Positions 38,745 to 50,344 of a DNA stretch of 64,000 nt are shown piece by piece. How positions within the stretch are numbered: position 1 is the first letter of the stretch; each line of letters starts with the position of its first letter. Source of the stretch: Paragonimus westermani (taxonomy: Eukaryota; Platyhelminthes; Trematoda; Plagiorchiida; Troglotrematidae); the NCBI GenBank assembly GCA_008508345.1, contig QNGE01001011.1:124001-188000 (forward strand), in the 5' to 3' direction. The translations under genes and the position numbers were made by a program. Below the pieces are notes generated by a model. The model was given only the letters and a program-made list of their open reading frames with translations, searched no databases and was not told the origin of the DNA.

Positions 38745-38747
38745 TAG
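38745..38747 (+). other. In-frame stop 2 of the Penelope-like ORF
   Basis: TAG between VEVMTVP and RTVYLKLLFLGD separates the RT thumb from the linker that leads to GIY-YIG, again with no frame change. Confidence 0.85.
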
Positions 38748-39221
38748 AGGACGGTGTATTTAAAACTCCTGTTTCTAGGGGACAGCTGGTCAACAATGAC
38801 GAGGAAGCGTCTAACAGCGGAACTGTGTGTAATACAACGAACTAGAACTCTACCAGTCGCCCCGGTTACCAACAAACAGTGTACGTCTGTCACATCTCAC
38901 TGTTTATACAAATACTCATGTAACTGCAGTATGAGCTACATAGGGAGGACAAACCGACAACTAGCTGTTCGTATCAAGGAGCATGTACCCAAATGGTTGG
39001 AGACGCAATTAGAAACGCCAGGAGCCTGTATAGATGCTGATGGACGTCACCCCGCAGCTTCCGTCGCAAGGTACATGATACAAGCAGGACACATAGTCGA
39101 TGTTTTTGACGCGTTCTCGGCGATCTTTCGGAGCAACCGGAAACGCATACTCCAGTTTGCTGAGGCTTTGGTCATTAAACGTCACAGTTCACCCTGTGTG
39201 TTCAAAAACAATTTGTGTTGA

Positions 39222-41377
39222 CACTGCGGCTACCCTGGTAGTCAACAGTCCCACAATTGTGATTTTCATTTTTGGTGTCCTTTTGTTTAATCCCTTAAGC
39301 CATGACTTCAGCTCTGTGGAATTTTGACTCATTTAAAATTAGTTACATGTCCATGTGTGATCAGAATGTACGAAATGTTACTCCGGAGGACATCACATGA
39401 ATTACCACCTAAACGTTAGGGCAAAAATTTAGTGTCTTCGATTGCGAATCGTTCATTCGCAGCAGATGGAGTGGCTGATACCCCTACTTCTTTCACGGCC
39501 TCATTGCGGAGCATTAAGATGGCAGTCTTCGAAGCGGTGTTAACCACGATTCGTCTCTTGGTCCTGTATTGTCAAAAACTGCAATGCAATCATTCCCAGT
39601 GCAAAGGTATTGAGACTGTTTATTTCACCTAGTTCGTTTGCTGTGTTACGCTGCTACGCTTCTAGCCTTTATGGTGTGATGAATTTTTTAATCTTTTTAT
39701 GAGGGATACTGGAGTGCGTGCACCTCACAGAGTTCACTTTCTTCCTCCTCGTCAAACTGGATCGAGGTTACTCAGTGATTCGTTTTCATACAACGACGAA
39801 ACGGTGCTTAGTGGCCATAATTTGATATAATTTAGAACACCACAACCACTAACCTTACCCACTTAAGTGCATGCTCTCTGACATACGCTGAGGCCGGTAT
39901 GCGTTGACAAGAATTTACCAGATGCATCCTGAAATTTTCCTTCTGAGGTGCTGTTTGGTTGGACAATCCACAGCATAACTATGACAGATGTATAGGCTCA
40001 AGCATTCCTGTAAATGACACCTAATTACTTGAAAGACTGAACGGCGTTTGAGTCATTCGAATGAAATATTCAGAAGACAAATTATGATGTGAACTCATTG
40101 CCCACGACTTCGTCAGTCGTGAACGTGTGAAAAGCATCAAAACGGAAAACAATCATACTAGAGTGAAAAGGTTAAAATTAGATATTGAGCTAGATCATGA
40201 GTGGTACTCACGGCTAAACTCATGGCCAGCACAAATTGTCAGTCAATTGTTTTCGTGCGCGTAAAACCGGCTGCCAACGGCTGATCAGCAAAGCTTCGAT
40301 ACGTCCAGCTGAGTACGTGAGTTTCTAGTTCTATTGGTTGATTACCAAAACGCACAACCTGAGATTTCCCGAACGATAGACCGTCTCTATAGTTCGCATC
40401 GCCAATTTTTCAACCGCCTATTTTCTGTCACTTGAAGTGTTTTTGTGTTTGATGTGCTGCGCACATTTAAACTGTCTTCGCCATCCTGTCCTTGCTTACT
40501 AGAGCTAGTTCTCATGTTAGATTAATCTTTAATGGTATGAGTCGCAAACTTTATTCACCCAATAATGACGTCTTTGATGTTCAGCTGCCCAGCTCGTCTG
40601 TTAAAACAGGTTAGTAGGACGTAGATATTTCATCATCACGGTAGTAACAGTAAGAATGAAACTGGTCATCTGGTACTCTGGGGTTAATCGCTCATGAACG
40701 TATGCAGTTTGTAATTTGTGAATGAGTGTATAGGTCCCCAAATCAACAACTAGGTGAAGGAAGCTTTAGAAGAGAGCTTCAATTGCACAAGCCAGGTGAG
40801 AGTTCGATCGGAAAATCTATGCAGTGTGATGAGACTTAACCTAATGGTGGTGGATAATGCCCTATAGGTCGTATATTATGAATGAAAATCACACACGGAA
40901 ACCATTTTGAGAAACGTTTTGTTGCCATAATAACTGTAGAATATCAGCATCAATTAACTGCTCGTATGGGGAAGACATTACTTTCGATCTAGCCCATACA
41001 CACGGTTTTTTGTGGGACACGTTTCGCATTATCCCCAAAGTGCATACCGACATATTTGGCCTCTCCCTCACTTAACACTTCACACTGTGAGTCAACTCTG
41101 GCCAAGATTGCGTGCTGAACTCATAGGTAAGCGGGGATTTCAATAAGGCAAAATTCTGGTAACTTGATGCCTATTACTGTGGTGACTTTTGACATGCTTG
41201 TCACAGACCAGTAAGCATACATTAGTTTATGCTCGTTAACAAAATCTGTCTATCCTGCATTATATTCGACTGTAAGGATTGCTCACTGAGATTTTATTCG
41301 ATGCCTAATCGCTCCTGTTAGAACAGTCATTAGAATAACGGACGCATACCGGAATCTTGCAATCTCTGTCATAAGAA
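39222..41377. other. Region after the Penelope-like element, no gene recognised
   Basis: Only short frames are present. Part of it may be the 3' untranslated or terminal-repeat portion of the retroelement, but no end or target duplication could be identified. Confidence 0.4.
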
Positions 41378-41590
41378 GTAGTAAGGAAGAGGATGAATCC
41401 TGCGTACAACGTGGCATCGGGCTCCTGTCAAGGTGATAACAACCTTTGCTCCAACAGATTGCAGTGATCCGGTACAATATTTGCCATTCGTTCACACATA
41501 ACCGGCCGCATGCTGCAGATTGCGACAGTCCACCGGTATAGGGTATAGCAGACAATCTTCGGACGTGTTATCTCAGATGGTACGTCACAA
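41378..41590 (-). repeat. Inverted repeat arm A
   Basis: The reverse complement aligns over about 210 bases with 42077-42288. Identity is near-perfect in the central 130 bases (for example TGTGTGAACGAATGGCAAAT) and lower at the ends. Arm B has a short insertion (CAGC near 42210) relative to arm A. The short frame shared by both arms is not a known protein. Confidence 0.85.
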
Positions 41591-42076
41591 AATTCAACAT
41601 GTTTACCCTGGATGGTCCACGTTTGTGGAACTTGTTTATTGAACCACGACACAGCCAACTTTGCACAGTGATCTAAAACAACATCCAGCTGAAGATAAAC
41701 CCTAATTCATCTTTCGAGGTCTAATGAATGACGGTAGTGAAAAGAAATTCAGAAAGAATCTTTGTATATCTCATGGCATTCATTCTGCAATTAAAGATGT
41801 TCGGCAGCTACACAGTAGTGTTGCGCATCCCGAACTTGTGTCGTGAAACCGATACCTTAAACACAACTATTCTATCTGACGGTCCCCGTCTCTGTTCATG
41901 GTAACACCTGAATTCATCATGCTAATCTAGCACATTTATGCACAATGAATTCGATACAACCAACCAATTTTACTCAAACGTGTGTTAGCACCATCATTCA
42001 CATTGTTACCATTCCAGCAGTATGTAGAATTCGTCTAGATATGTGAGAGTTGAACGTGACAATGACATAGGACATA

Positions 42077-42288
42077 CCTGATCGCAGAACACTTCCGAAG
42101 ATTATCTACTATACCCTATACCGGTGGACTGTCGCAATCTGCATCATGCGGCCGGTTATGTGTGAACGAATGGCAAATATTGTACCGGATCACTGCAATC
42201 TGTTGGAGCAGCCAGCAAAGGTTGTTATCACCTTGACAGGAGCCCGGATGCCATATCGTACACAGGTTTTATCTTTTCCCTCTCCACA
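42077..42288 (+). repeat. Inverted repeat arm B
   Basis: This is the partner of 41378-41590 in opposite orientation, separated by about 490 bases. It is either a foldback element or two insertions of one repeat family head to head. No transposase frame lies between the arms. Confidence 0.85.
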
Positions 42289-43945
42289 CTGGCTGGTTGA
42301 TTTTCCATGGGTGCTTCTATGTGTACATGTACGTTTGAGTGTTTGACTCACCACCGCAATCGACTGTGTGTATCACATCTTCCACTCCACCTTAACATAT
42401 GAAATATGTAATCATCTCTATCGTAAGGATTACTTGACATCTCTCCGAATTCGGACCTTAAAAGGACGTCAAATAAATAACACGAATGTTCCCTTTTATT
42501 CTCTTTGAATTCCAAACGACATACATTAACCTTTGCTCAGATTGAACGTAACACATTCTACTTGGCCACATTTTAACTAGTTTCGAATAGATTTTGCCGG
42601 TTATCACTGTATTCTATTTCTTTAACTAAGGACTAAGCAGCAACTGCTGGCTGATCCTCGCCGATGATATTCAGATATTCAGCCAATGGAAGAACTATCT
42701 CACGGGCATTCCCGCAACCCTGGTGATCATCAACTCGCTACCCGGTGGATATGTATTTAAAATGATATCCCAAATTATTTTCACAGACTGGTGACTCACT
42801 TCTGAGATCTGTTGTACTGTTAATAGACTCCATTTATCATAATGCTCGTTTTCACTGGTATAACGGAAAGTGAACTGGGAACATGCTTCCTTTTCCAACA
42901 AACGCTCCGATGCTTCCCCCTCGGTGAATGTTGCGTTGTGCTGATACTCCAGGTAACAGCTTTAAGGTTATCCCACTGGCAGCGGTCGTAAGTCTCTTTC
43001 ACACGGCCAACCGAAATAACAGAATCGTTGAAAAGCGAAACAGACCGAACTGCAACTGCGTTAAATATCTCACAATTATACTTTCCCTTCACTTGACTCG
43101 ATTACAGCAGGCTAATTTTACCTTACAAAACGTTCCTCTTTCATTTTTGTTGTCCACCAAGTGAAGGGGTTCACAAATGCTTTAACCGTTTAAAACAGTT
43201 TGTTATAAGTTGTGTTTTTTCATATTGCCTTTGCTGTTCACCCTGGGATATTGACCGAATGTTTCTCAAAACAATTCATTATTGTATGTCACTCGTTCGA
43301 GCATATCTCTACTACTGTTAAAATGTCTTCTACTGTGTTCACTGACTTTTTGGTGATTATCTCAATTTCACATCTGTGGTAAGCTTACCAGTATGTTCCC
43401 TATGATTGGTTTTATAAGCTGTTCGATAGTTTTGCGAATGTTGTGCATTGTGGAAGTATTGGGTAGTGTGCAACCAGCTTCTTGTAATTTTAGTTCTCCC
43501 CTCCCGTGCGCGTAAGATTTACAATAAAGCCATTAAAAAATACCGTTACACGAACGTTCGGCTAATAGACAAAACCTCACAGCTGCATACAATGCTCTAT
43601 TCAACGTTCTTGTCTTACAATTGATCAACTGTATAGCTCCTGTCAGTATCGTACAACCACTGCATCCATCGACTGAATGTGTACAAATCTAGAGTGAATA
43701 AAACGATTGTTTGCAAAATATCCGCAACAAATTTAGTATGAATGAAGTTGAACAGTTTGGGCGTCGTGTTTAACAATAGCGTGGATGGATAAACAGCACC
43801 AGACACGGATGCGTCACATCTACATCTGTCTCACCCCCACTTAGTGGGGAAAGGATTAGACCAATCCGGTCAGATGCACCACAAATTGACCTAACCACGG
43901 CAAATCCCATGTGACTTCTGTTCCTCTGTCAAGGTGATTTCGATT
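42289..43945. other. Intergenic, nothing recognised
   Basis: Only frames shorter than 100 codons on both strands, none with recognisable motifs or convincing splice borders. Confidence 0.4.
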
Positions 43946-43954
43946 ACAACACTC

Positions 43955-44008
43955 CTGAGGAAGGCCACCCGAGGTGGTTGAAACGTATTACAACTTGCTC
44001 GAAACGTT
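43955..44008 (+). ncRNA. Hammerhead-ribozyme-like core, incomplete
   Basis: CTGAGGA (pattern CUGANGA) at 43955 is followed by a hairpin GGCCACC-CGA-GGTGGTT and then GAAAC at 43980. ACGT at 43983 can pair with ACGT at 44004-44007, giving a stem III that ends in a GUU cleavage triplet. Stem I does not pair well. Hammerhead motifs are known in Penelope-like terminal repeats and in schistosome SINEs; this looks like a decayed copy. Confidence 0.35.
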
Positions 44009-46894
44009 GTTATTCCCGATCTGTTTATCAAAACGATTGTTCACCGTGTTTTTTCTTGGCCCGAAACTTTTCTCAGTCTAATACTCTGGATTCCAACATC
44101 AAGAACATTAAAACTATTAGGAAATGTTTGTATGTTATTCTGACTTACACACAGTGGACTGACCTCAGATACCTACCTGAATGAATGTTGCAGACTTCTA
44201 CCAGTGAGTGAACTGAAATAAATTGTGTATCATGACAGAATCGATAGCAAATATTCGTGCAAATCCAGCCTTACTGATAGAAACCTGTCAGAACTAGCAA
44301 ACGAGCTATAGCTAATATCATTTGAAAAAAGTATTCAATTTGTATACGGCGCACGCACTTTCGCGGTCGATTTGTTCTTCTGAACGACCGCAAACACGGA
44401 AGAACATTCTCTCATTGGCAGAAAGATGTCAACCGAAAATGAACGTCATATAGGCAGGAAACTGTCTCCGGCCACATTCAGAATAAGTCACGGACACACC
44501 AACGGTCCGTGTCAAGATAGACTTGTTTGATCAGGAGCTTCATCACGGCCAGGGACAGTATTAGCAATTGTTCGTACAGGCAAGACTAGTCTGTCAATTC
44601 TTCCAAATTAGACTTAGGGTAGTAGTAGTTTGGTTCAACAGTTCGTCAGGAGCGGCAGAAACATTTTCATTGTAGGTAAGTTCTCGAAATTTTATCCACA
44701 CTAACAAACTACCGAACCACGACAACAATAAGTTGGTTAACAAAATTTCGACAATCGTGCGGTATTTGTCATAATGAAAATTTATTCAAATCCTCAAGAA
44801 AACTGTTTTTTGGTTTCGGCACATCCAATAATTGTTTTATAGGATTATAAAACGATTTTGGTCAGCTTAATGTGATTACTAACACAATAAATCTCTCAGT
44901 AGTTTACTAACGATAATCACTGTCTTTGATCTCAGTATTTCTTGCCTTTGGTATTCAGATACGAACAAAGCATTTGGTCCGCATTTTGTTTTGATAGGAT
45001 TGTGCTGTTTTGCGGTCGAAAATCAATTCGCCAAGTGATAAATGTGCAGTTTTCAAAAATTAGTTATAGCTTCATCTAACGCCCAGCGAAACAACGGAGC
45101 AACAAATCATTTGTGTGCTCAAACTTTTGACTTCAGGAGAATCGCATCATGACAATGGACATAATCTGACTCTGCTAATGAAAACGAGAGACGTGTGAAA
45201 CGCATTGTTTAAACAATAAAACCTATTCCACAAAACAGTGAAAACATGAGACTATGAAATTTAGATTGCACAATCCACATGCATTTTGTGCAAACCTTTC
45301 GGTCCCTAACTTTTTTAACTTTCAGGGCACAATACTGATAGCTTATTTAGACTGAAATGCTAGGTGATGTGTAACAGAAAATAGGATTGTTAAGAGCTAC
45401 GTGAAGCTGTTTACCTTCCTCATTCACGGGTCAGGTTAGTATGCACTGATGGATCTAAGTTAGAGATCAATGCGAATTTAGGCCTGCTCGGGTGTATAAC
45501 TCGAAGGTGAACCAATATCAGTCAACTCTGACTCCACCCGTACTTTAGTATAACAAATAATCTTTTGGGTGGCTGCTGTAACAGTGTAACAAAACATACC
45601 ACCTAAACGACCACACTCACCAAAGCGCGATCAGAACAGAAGCTTCTCAAATTGATCACACCGCGCAGCCAAACACAACAGAAGTGTTGAAAATCCGTCC
45701 AATTTAGCAGGCACGCGATTTAGAGTATGACAGAAAATACGAAATTCGGGTAGCAGAAGCTGACCAAGACTGAAAGTAGGAACAGTGATAAGAGATGGGC
45801 TGATATGCCATAAACTACAATAGGTTGTGATTAACTGCTGTTTCTGGTAGATCACCGTGATCCAAATAGACGATATTCAGGTTAGGAAACAAATATCAGT
45901 TTGTAATGTAAAATACGCACGGCCAGGCGAAACCATAGAATATGTTGGATTCTGTTGGGCAAGGTGAAATTGAGTGAAAAGTTGAGCCAAGTGAGAAAGT
46001 TTGTGGTTCAAATCTACGGTATACCACAGTGTTTTCATTTGCGTGGTAATAAATAGTTAACTGCTATGCACTGCAACTTTTAAAATTTTAAAACTTCCAG
46101 TTCGATGAAAATGCTGTAGCAAACGTTGAAAACCTTTCGAAGCAATTTAAGTACTCAATTTCCTGGTTTTCCACAATAACAATGTTCATTCGTTCACCGG
46201 TAAAGTTCGCAAAGCTTTCCACGTCTTGTATATTTTGCTTTGTAGCAGTAAGAATTACAATACATTTTATTATCAATGGGTTGAGAGAGTCCTGCTAAAC
46301 AGCAGCTGTTCATGTCTGCGCAGCTTACTTGTAGCTGTTTAACATTCCATGATTAGTATTCCATACATCAACAGAATAGACCAAGAGTGAACACCTACAT
46401 CTGTCTGGAAAAGTGAACCCAAAACTGTCATGCTTCGACCACCCCTGAAATAAAATTCGCCATTTTCTGTGCACACGCTTGCCTGTTCATATCTCGTTCC
46501 TACACACGGAGGTGATGGTAAACTTGAAGAAGTCGATCTTCCCTCAGTTTCCTATGGACTACTTCATATGGAATTAACCTGAGTCACGAATATATTCTGC
46601 TGTACATGTTTATGAAGAAACAAACCGTCCAGATGAAAGATTAAGCGCCCACATACACCATACCTAATTGTCGGTGGTTTAATTTGCACATGGAAGCTTT
46701 TATGCAGTGAAGTGGTGTGCAGTTCAGATTCGTTCAAACTATACCAACCGCTCAAAACGATACCTCTCGAATCCAATTTTTATTGGGATCTTACGGGTAC
46801 TCATTAAGGATTAAGAAGGCTGGCGTATAAGTCTAGGAATTTGCACGAAATTTTAACTTATAATCTGACACTCAGGAGCTTGCAGCGCTGACTC
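44009..46894. other. Intergenic, weak candidate frames only
   Basis: Protein-like - strand frames occur at 45631-45855 (includes LLLPEFRIFCHTLNRVPAKL, preceded by a pyrimidine-rich tract and AG, ends in a stop) and at 46088-46276. No family was recognised for either. Confidence 0.2.
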
Positions 46895-46965
46895 GTGGTT
46901 CACTTGGTAGAACAGTTGCCACGCTTAGAGATGCTGTTTCTGTCGCTCGTTCGAATTCAACCAAC
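46895..46965 (+). repeat. tRNA-like repeat (second family)
   Basis: TGGTTCACTTGGTAGAACAG resembles box A/D-arm and CGTTCGAATTCAACC resembles box B/T-arm at tRNA spacing. The 5' acceptor strand does not pair. It aligns with 1828-1890. It is probably a SINE head or pseudo-tRNA. Confidence 0.4.
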
Positions 46966-47040
46966 GTCTAGATTTCTCGCATTTGGGTATCCCATACAAT
47001 ATGAAGTCTATCACATCACTTACCATTAATACGATTTCAG

Positions 47041-47140
47041 TGCACTTCGTTGGGGCTGATGAATTCCAGCGCAAGCTTATTGAGAAATCTTGCTTTGAAA
47101 ATCAACTTAGTGAATCATTTGGTGGATTCCTTTGGATTAG
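47041..47140 (+). other. Candidate exon, unassigned
   Basis: The segment lies between acceptor ...acgatttcag and donor gtgggtaa. It is open over 100 bases: HFVGADEFQRKLIEKSCFEN, QLSESFGGFLWIR. It lies 75 bases after a tRNA-like repeat, so it may belong to a repeat. I do not recognise a family. Confidence 0.2.
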
Positions 47141-49100
47141 GTGGGTAATTGATGGCAAATGTGGTCTTTTTGGCTTTCGGCTTGCAATCATAACAAAATT
47201 GATAAAACACTTGCCGGTTCCGAGTATGTCTTTTTTGTGGCTCGTTCGATTCCTAGCGAAGTTCAGTGATAGTCAAATTTCGGATAGGCTATTGTTATTA
47301 ATAGCTAACGAATAAAACGTAGCCACTGACATATGGACCTCCAGATAATGATCAGCTATAAGGAACTGACCGGACGTGAAACTGACCTGTGGATTCAACC
47401 ACACTATAGGTAGTAGCAAACAGTTATCCACAGTTGGCTAGACAATGAGCTGATGACATGTCCAGAATGGAGACATGTTATCAGTACCTTCCTCTTTCTC
47501 ACCTCAATTGTAAGACCCCTTCTAGTAAACACGCGTCAAGTTGAACATGTGCGTGGATGGTGCAACGCATCACATCTACCTATTCAATTAGGAATCTATG
47601 TATAACAATGTGTTACCATTCACAAATCACCCAATGAAGCGAGTTCCAGTTTGATTGGTTTTGCACACATTTTTAACAGTGCCTAATAGTCACGTGTTCT
47701 ACCCATGGATGACCGAATGATCTGGTAATAAGACAGGTAATCGTAAATTTCTACTTCACTGATTACGGGGGAACCTTGACTACGCGATCACTTAAGAGGC
47801 CGCGAAATTTTCCAACCACAAACTGCAACAGTGAACGCTAGTAACTATTTCTCTGATGTTGTGGGTTACACACCTGGGGAGTTTCCAACTCTAAGTTTCT
47901 CAAAGTCAGAGAAACTGATGCGAATCGACTAGCGTAGATGACCGTGTTTGATGGGGAAGGCTTACTTATATTCTTTTTGTAGATGTGTCAAGTGAGACTT
48001 AGCGAGCACCTGTATGTATACTTGCTTTCGATCGATAGCCGAACTTCATTGTGACGTCATGGATGCCTAAGCGACATTGCCATGTTAGTATATACTTCGG
48101 TAGCAACAGCGCATACACGAGACACTGTAAGAGCCAGGCGAGTGATGTAACCAACACCCACATTTACTCAAGAAAGGCTGTGATGTCAGGTGTACCGTCA
48201 ACTTCCGGACCACCAATAAATGTTGTTTTTGTGTCAGTATAGAGCCCATTAGTCCTGCCTTGTAAATAAACTCAACAGCGGCTAACAAACCTAACTACAA
48301 CTAGTTTTCGTGGATTCACAACTGGCAACCGGATTTCGCGTGAAATGTTGCGCGAGTTCATGAACGCTAGGACGACACTGTCTATGGCTTCCACACAAAA
48401 ATACACTACATTTGTCGCAATGGACTCCATGAATCTCTTGATCTTCGACGGTCACAGCCGACCGACGAGTCTATATTTGGCTAACCATAGAAAGGTTGCA
48501 TCAGTCACATATCGAGTCCAATAAAGTATGACGTGTTAAACGAGGCACCATTGCTACGGCAAGTAATTTTCGAACCACTACAGGTAGAAAAATCGTTTCG
48601 GAGACCCACGAGAGAGACGATAACAACAAAACGGATACCAAGTAAGAAAAATTGTCAGATACATAGCCAATAAAACTTAATTGTTCACTGGCTGACAACA
48701 GTCGTATAATGGGACAAGATTGGGTTTCAGTTGCAAGTGAACGCCCAAATTAGGGTAATTTAATGTTATTCTACAACACTCTAGAAAACAGATCCAAAAA
48801 CCACCAGGAAATCTACCACTTGTGTCAAATATAGTGCTAGATCTACAATTTCATATAGGGATTGTGGCAAAATTTTGAGTTAGCCTTTCTCTAAGGTACT
48901 TCTGCAACCTTCACACTTTCTGAGTGGAATCCTGTGGTGCATGCTTGATCCTTGGTCTTTAATCAAAGTTTACTAAATGCGGAGTGTTATAGTGCTGCTA
49001 CACAAAGTACAACTCAATTCGTTCTAAGTGGCGTGTGCGTAGACCCCTGGTTTAAGTTATGCGAGTCAACGCTACAATCATCTTCAGTATTCACTTATGC
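47141..49100. other. Intergenic, nothing recognised
   Basis: Short frames only; no motif, repeat pair or RNA gene was recognised. Confidence 0.4.
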
Positions 49101-49652
49101 TCAAACATAGCCCGATCTGTACCATTGCTCAACACTCAAAGGTAGGTTTGAGAATTGATGGTCTACTTTTGGCTCAGTAACAAAAGACCAAGAGGCTGGT
49201 GGGGGTGAATATAATCCCAAATCAGTGTGAATATTACGGTTTAAGGTTTCTGTTGCTACTGCGTAATTAAAGGTAGACACCAGAGTACCATAACAGAACT
49301 TTCGTTCATTTTGCTGGTGAAAGACTTTCCACTTCCCGGTAACTCCCTGTTGTATGTTAATGACAACAACAGTGTGCGCACTTTGAGCAGTACAACACAT
49401 AATGAGAAGTTGCAACGGAACCCAGGTTGTCTGTGGTGTAGAGCCACACATAATCAACCGCCGATTGAAATAGCCACATCTAAGATAAGGCACTGTAGGC
49501 ACTTGCGCACTGATGGATGCTTTCTTGTCAAGAGCAGATTGAATATTATCACAATTGAACAAGACCCAAGAAGAATCTTTTATGAAGAGTTGCGGTTGAC
49601 GATAGAGATCGATCTGCGAGTTTTGACGGGTTCTCGACCCAGTTTAGAGTGA
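49101..49652. other. Long overlapping open frames on both strands, unassigned
   Basis: A - strand frame of 153 codons (49101-49562) and a + strand frame of 113 codons (49311-49652) overlap for 250 bases. The + frame includes NPGCLWCRATHNQPPIEIAT, a Cys-His-rich stretch. No recognisable domain decides which strand, if either, is coding. It may be old element coding sequence. Confidence 0.12.
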
Positions 49653-50044
49653 GAATATATGATAGCGTTAGCGCGTAACATCACAGTACACAACAGGCAT
49701 GGAAGAGACAGTCAACCAGTCGATTGCACGAACAATTCGGTTGCATCTTTTGGACATAGAATGACACACGCGTACAAGTAAAAAGATGACGTGCGGACAA
49801 CAACGGACTAAAAAGCCGCAAAAGCCCCAAACTTCACTTGCAAGATGAAGAGGGTCATGTTTATACCTAAAATGCATAGTAGATTGTTTAGATCCACATT
49901 ACCTAGCAAGTTCCAACCTGCTGCCACCTTACGGTGGAATGATGGTCAGTTTTTCCCTAAGATTACGAGTAATTTCAAAATGGAAGCGTGCCCATCGAAA
50001 TAACAGTTCTTTAACATACATTAGGAATTTTCCGACCAGACACT

Positions 50045-50344
50045 ATGTTCATCCTTCTAGACGGGGTTGTTAATGCAGATAGTCTACGTGGGAATCGTTA
50101 TTTGTGTATGCACATTAGGGGTCAACGGACAATGTGTAGCTTCTTTGAAAACCGGGGTTCCATTGGGTACTTCCAGGAAGAGATGTCTAATCGTCTTTAT
50201 TTGAAAAATGTCGCATTGACCGATTTGAGAATATCCAACGTGTTGACAAGTCCTCATCATGAGGTGGATATACCGATCCCCCCACAGTTATATACCGGGA
50301 TGCAAAATCTGACTTTAAAACCATTTCAAGGAAATTCCCATTGA
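50045..50344 (+). other. Unassigned 99-codon open frame
   Basis: The frame reads RGNRYLCMHIRGQRTMCSFF and ends in a stop after LTLKPFQGNSH. It has protein-like composition but no splice borders or family I recognise. Confidence 0.12.

Larger units (their letters stand above)
37914..39221 (+). mobile_element. Penelope-like retroelement, 5'-truncated RT plus GIY-YIG endonuclease
   Basis: One frame runs from 37914 to a TGA at 39219, broken only by TAG at 38529 and TAG at 38745. The first part is reverse transcriptase: CSFDVTSLFT, VAMGSPLGSLLADFFMAKVE and the catalytic YVDD at 38325-38336, then LPYLGILV. The last part has YKYSCNCSMSYIGRTNRQLA, a GIY-YIG nuclease core with its CxC and YIGRT motif, and a conserved FAEALVIKRH end. 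RT followed by GIY-YIG is the Penelope-like layout. The N-terminal RT motifs are missing, so the copy is truncated. The first TAG sits where the family has Gln (WTGQY), a single C-to-T change. The copy is dead but fairly young. Confidence 0.9.

Noticed and set aside
38504..38893. 129-codon frame on the - strand
   Set aside because: It is antisense to the Penelope-like RT/GIY-YIG coding frame.
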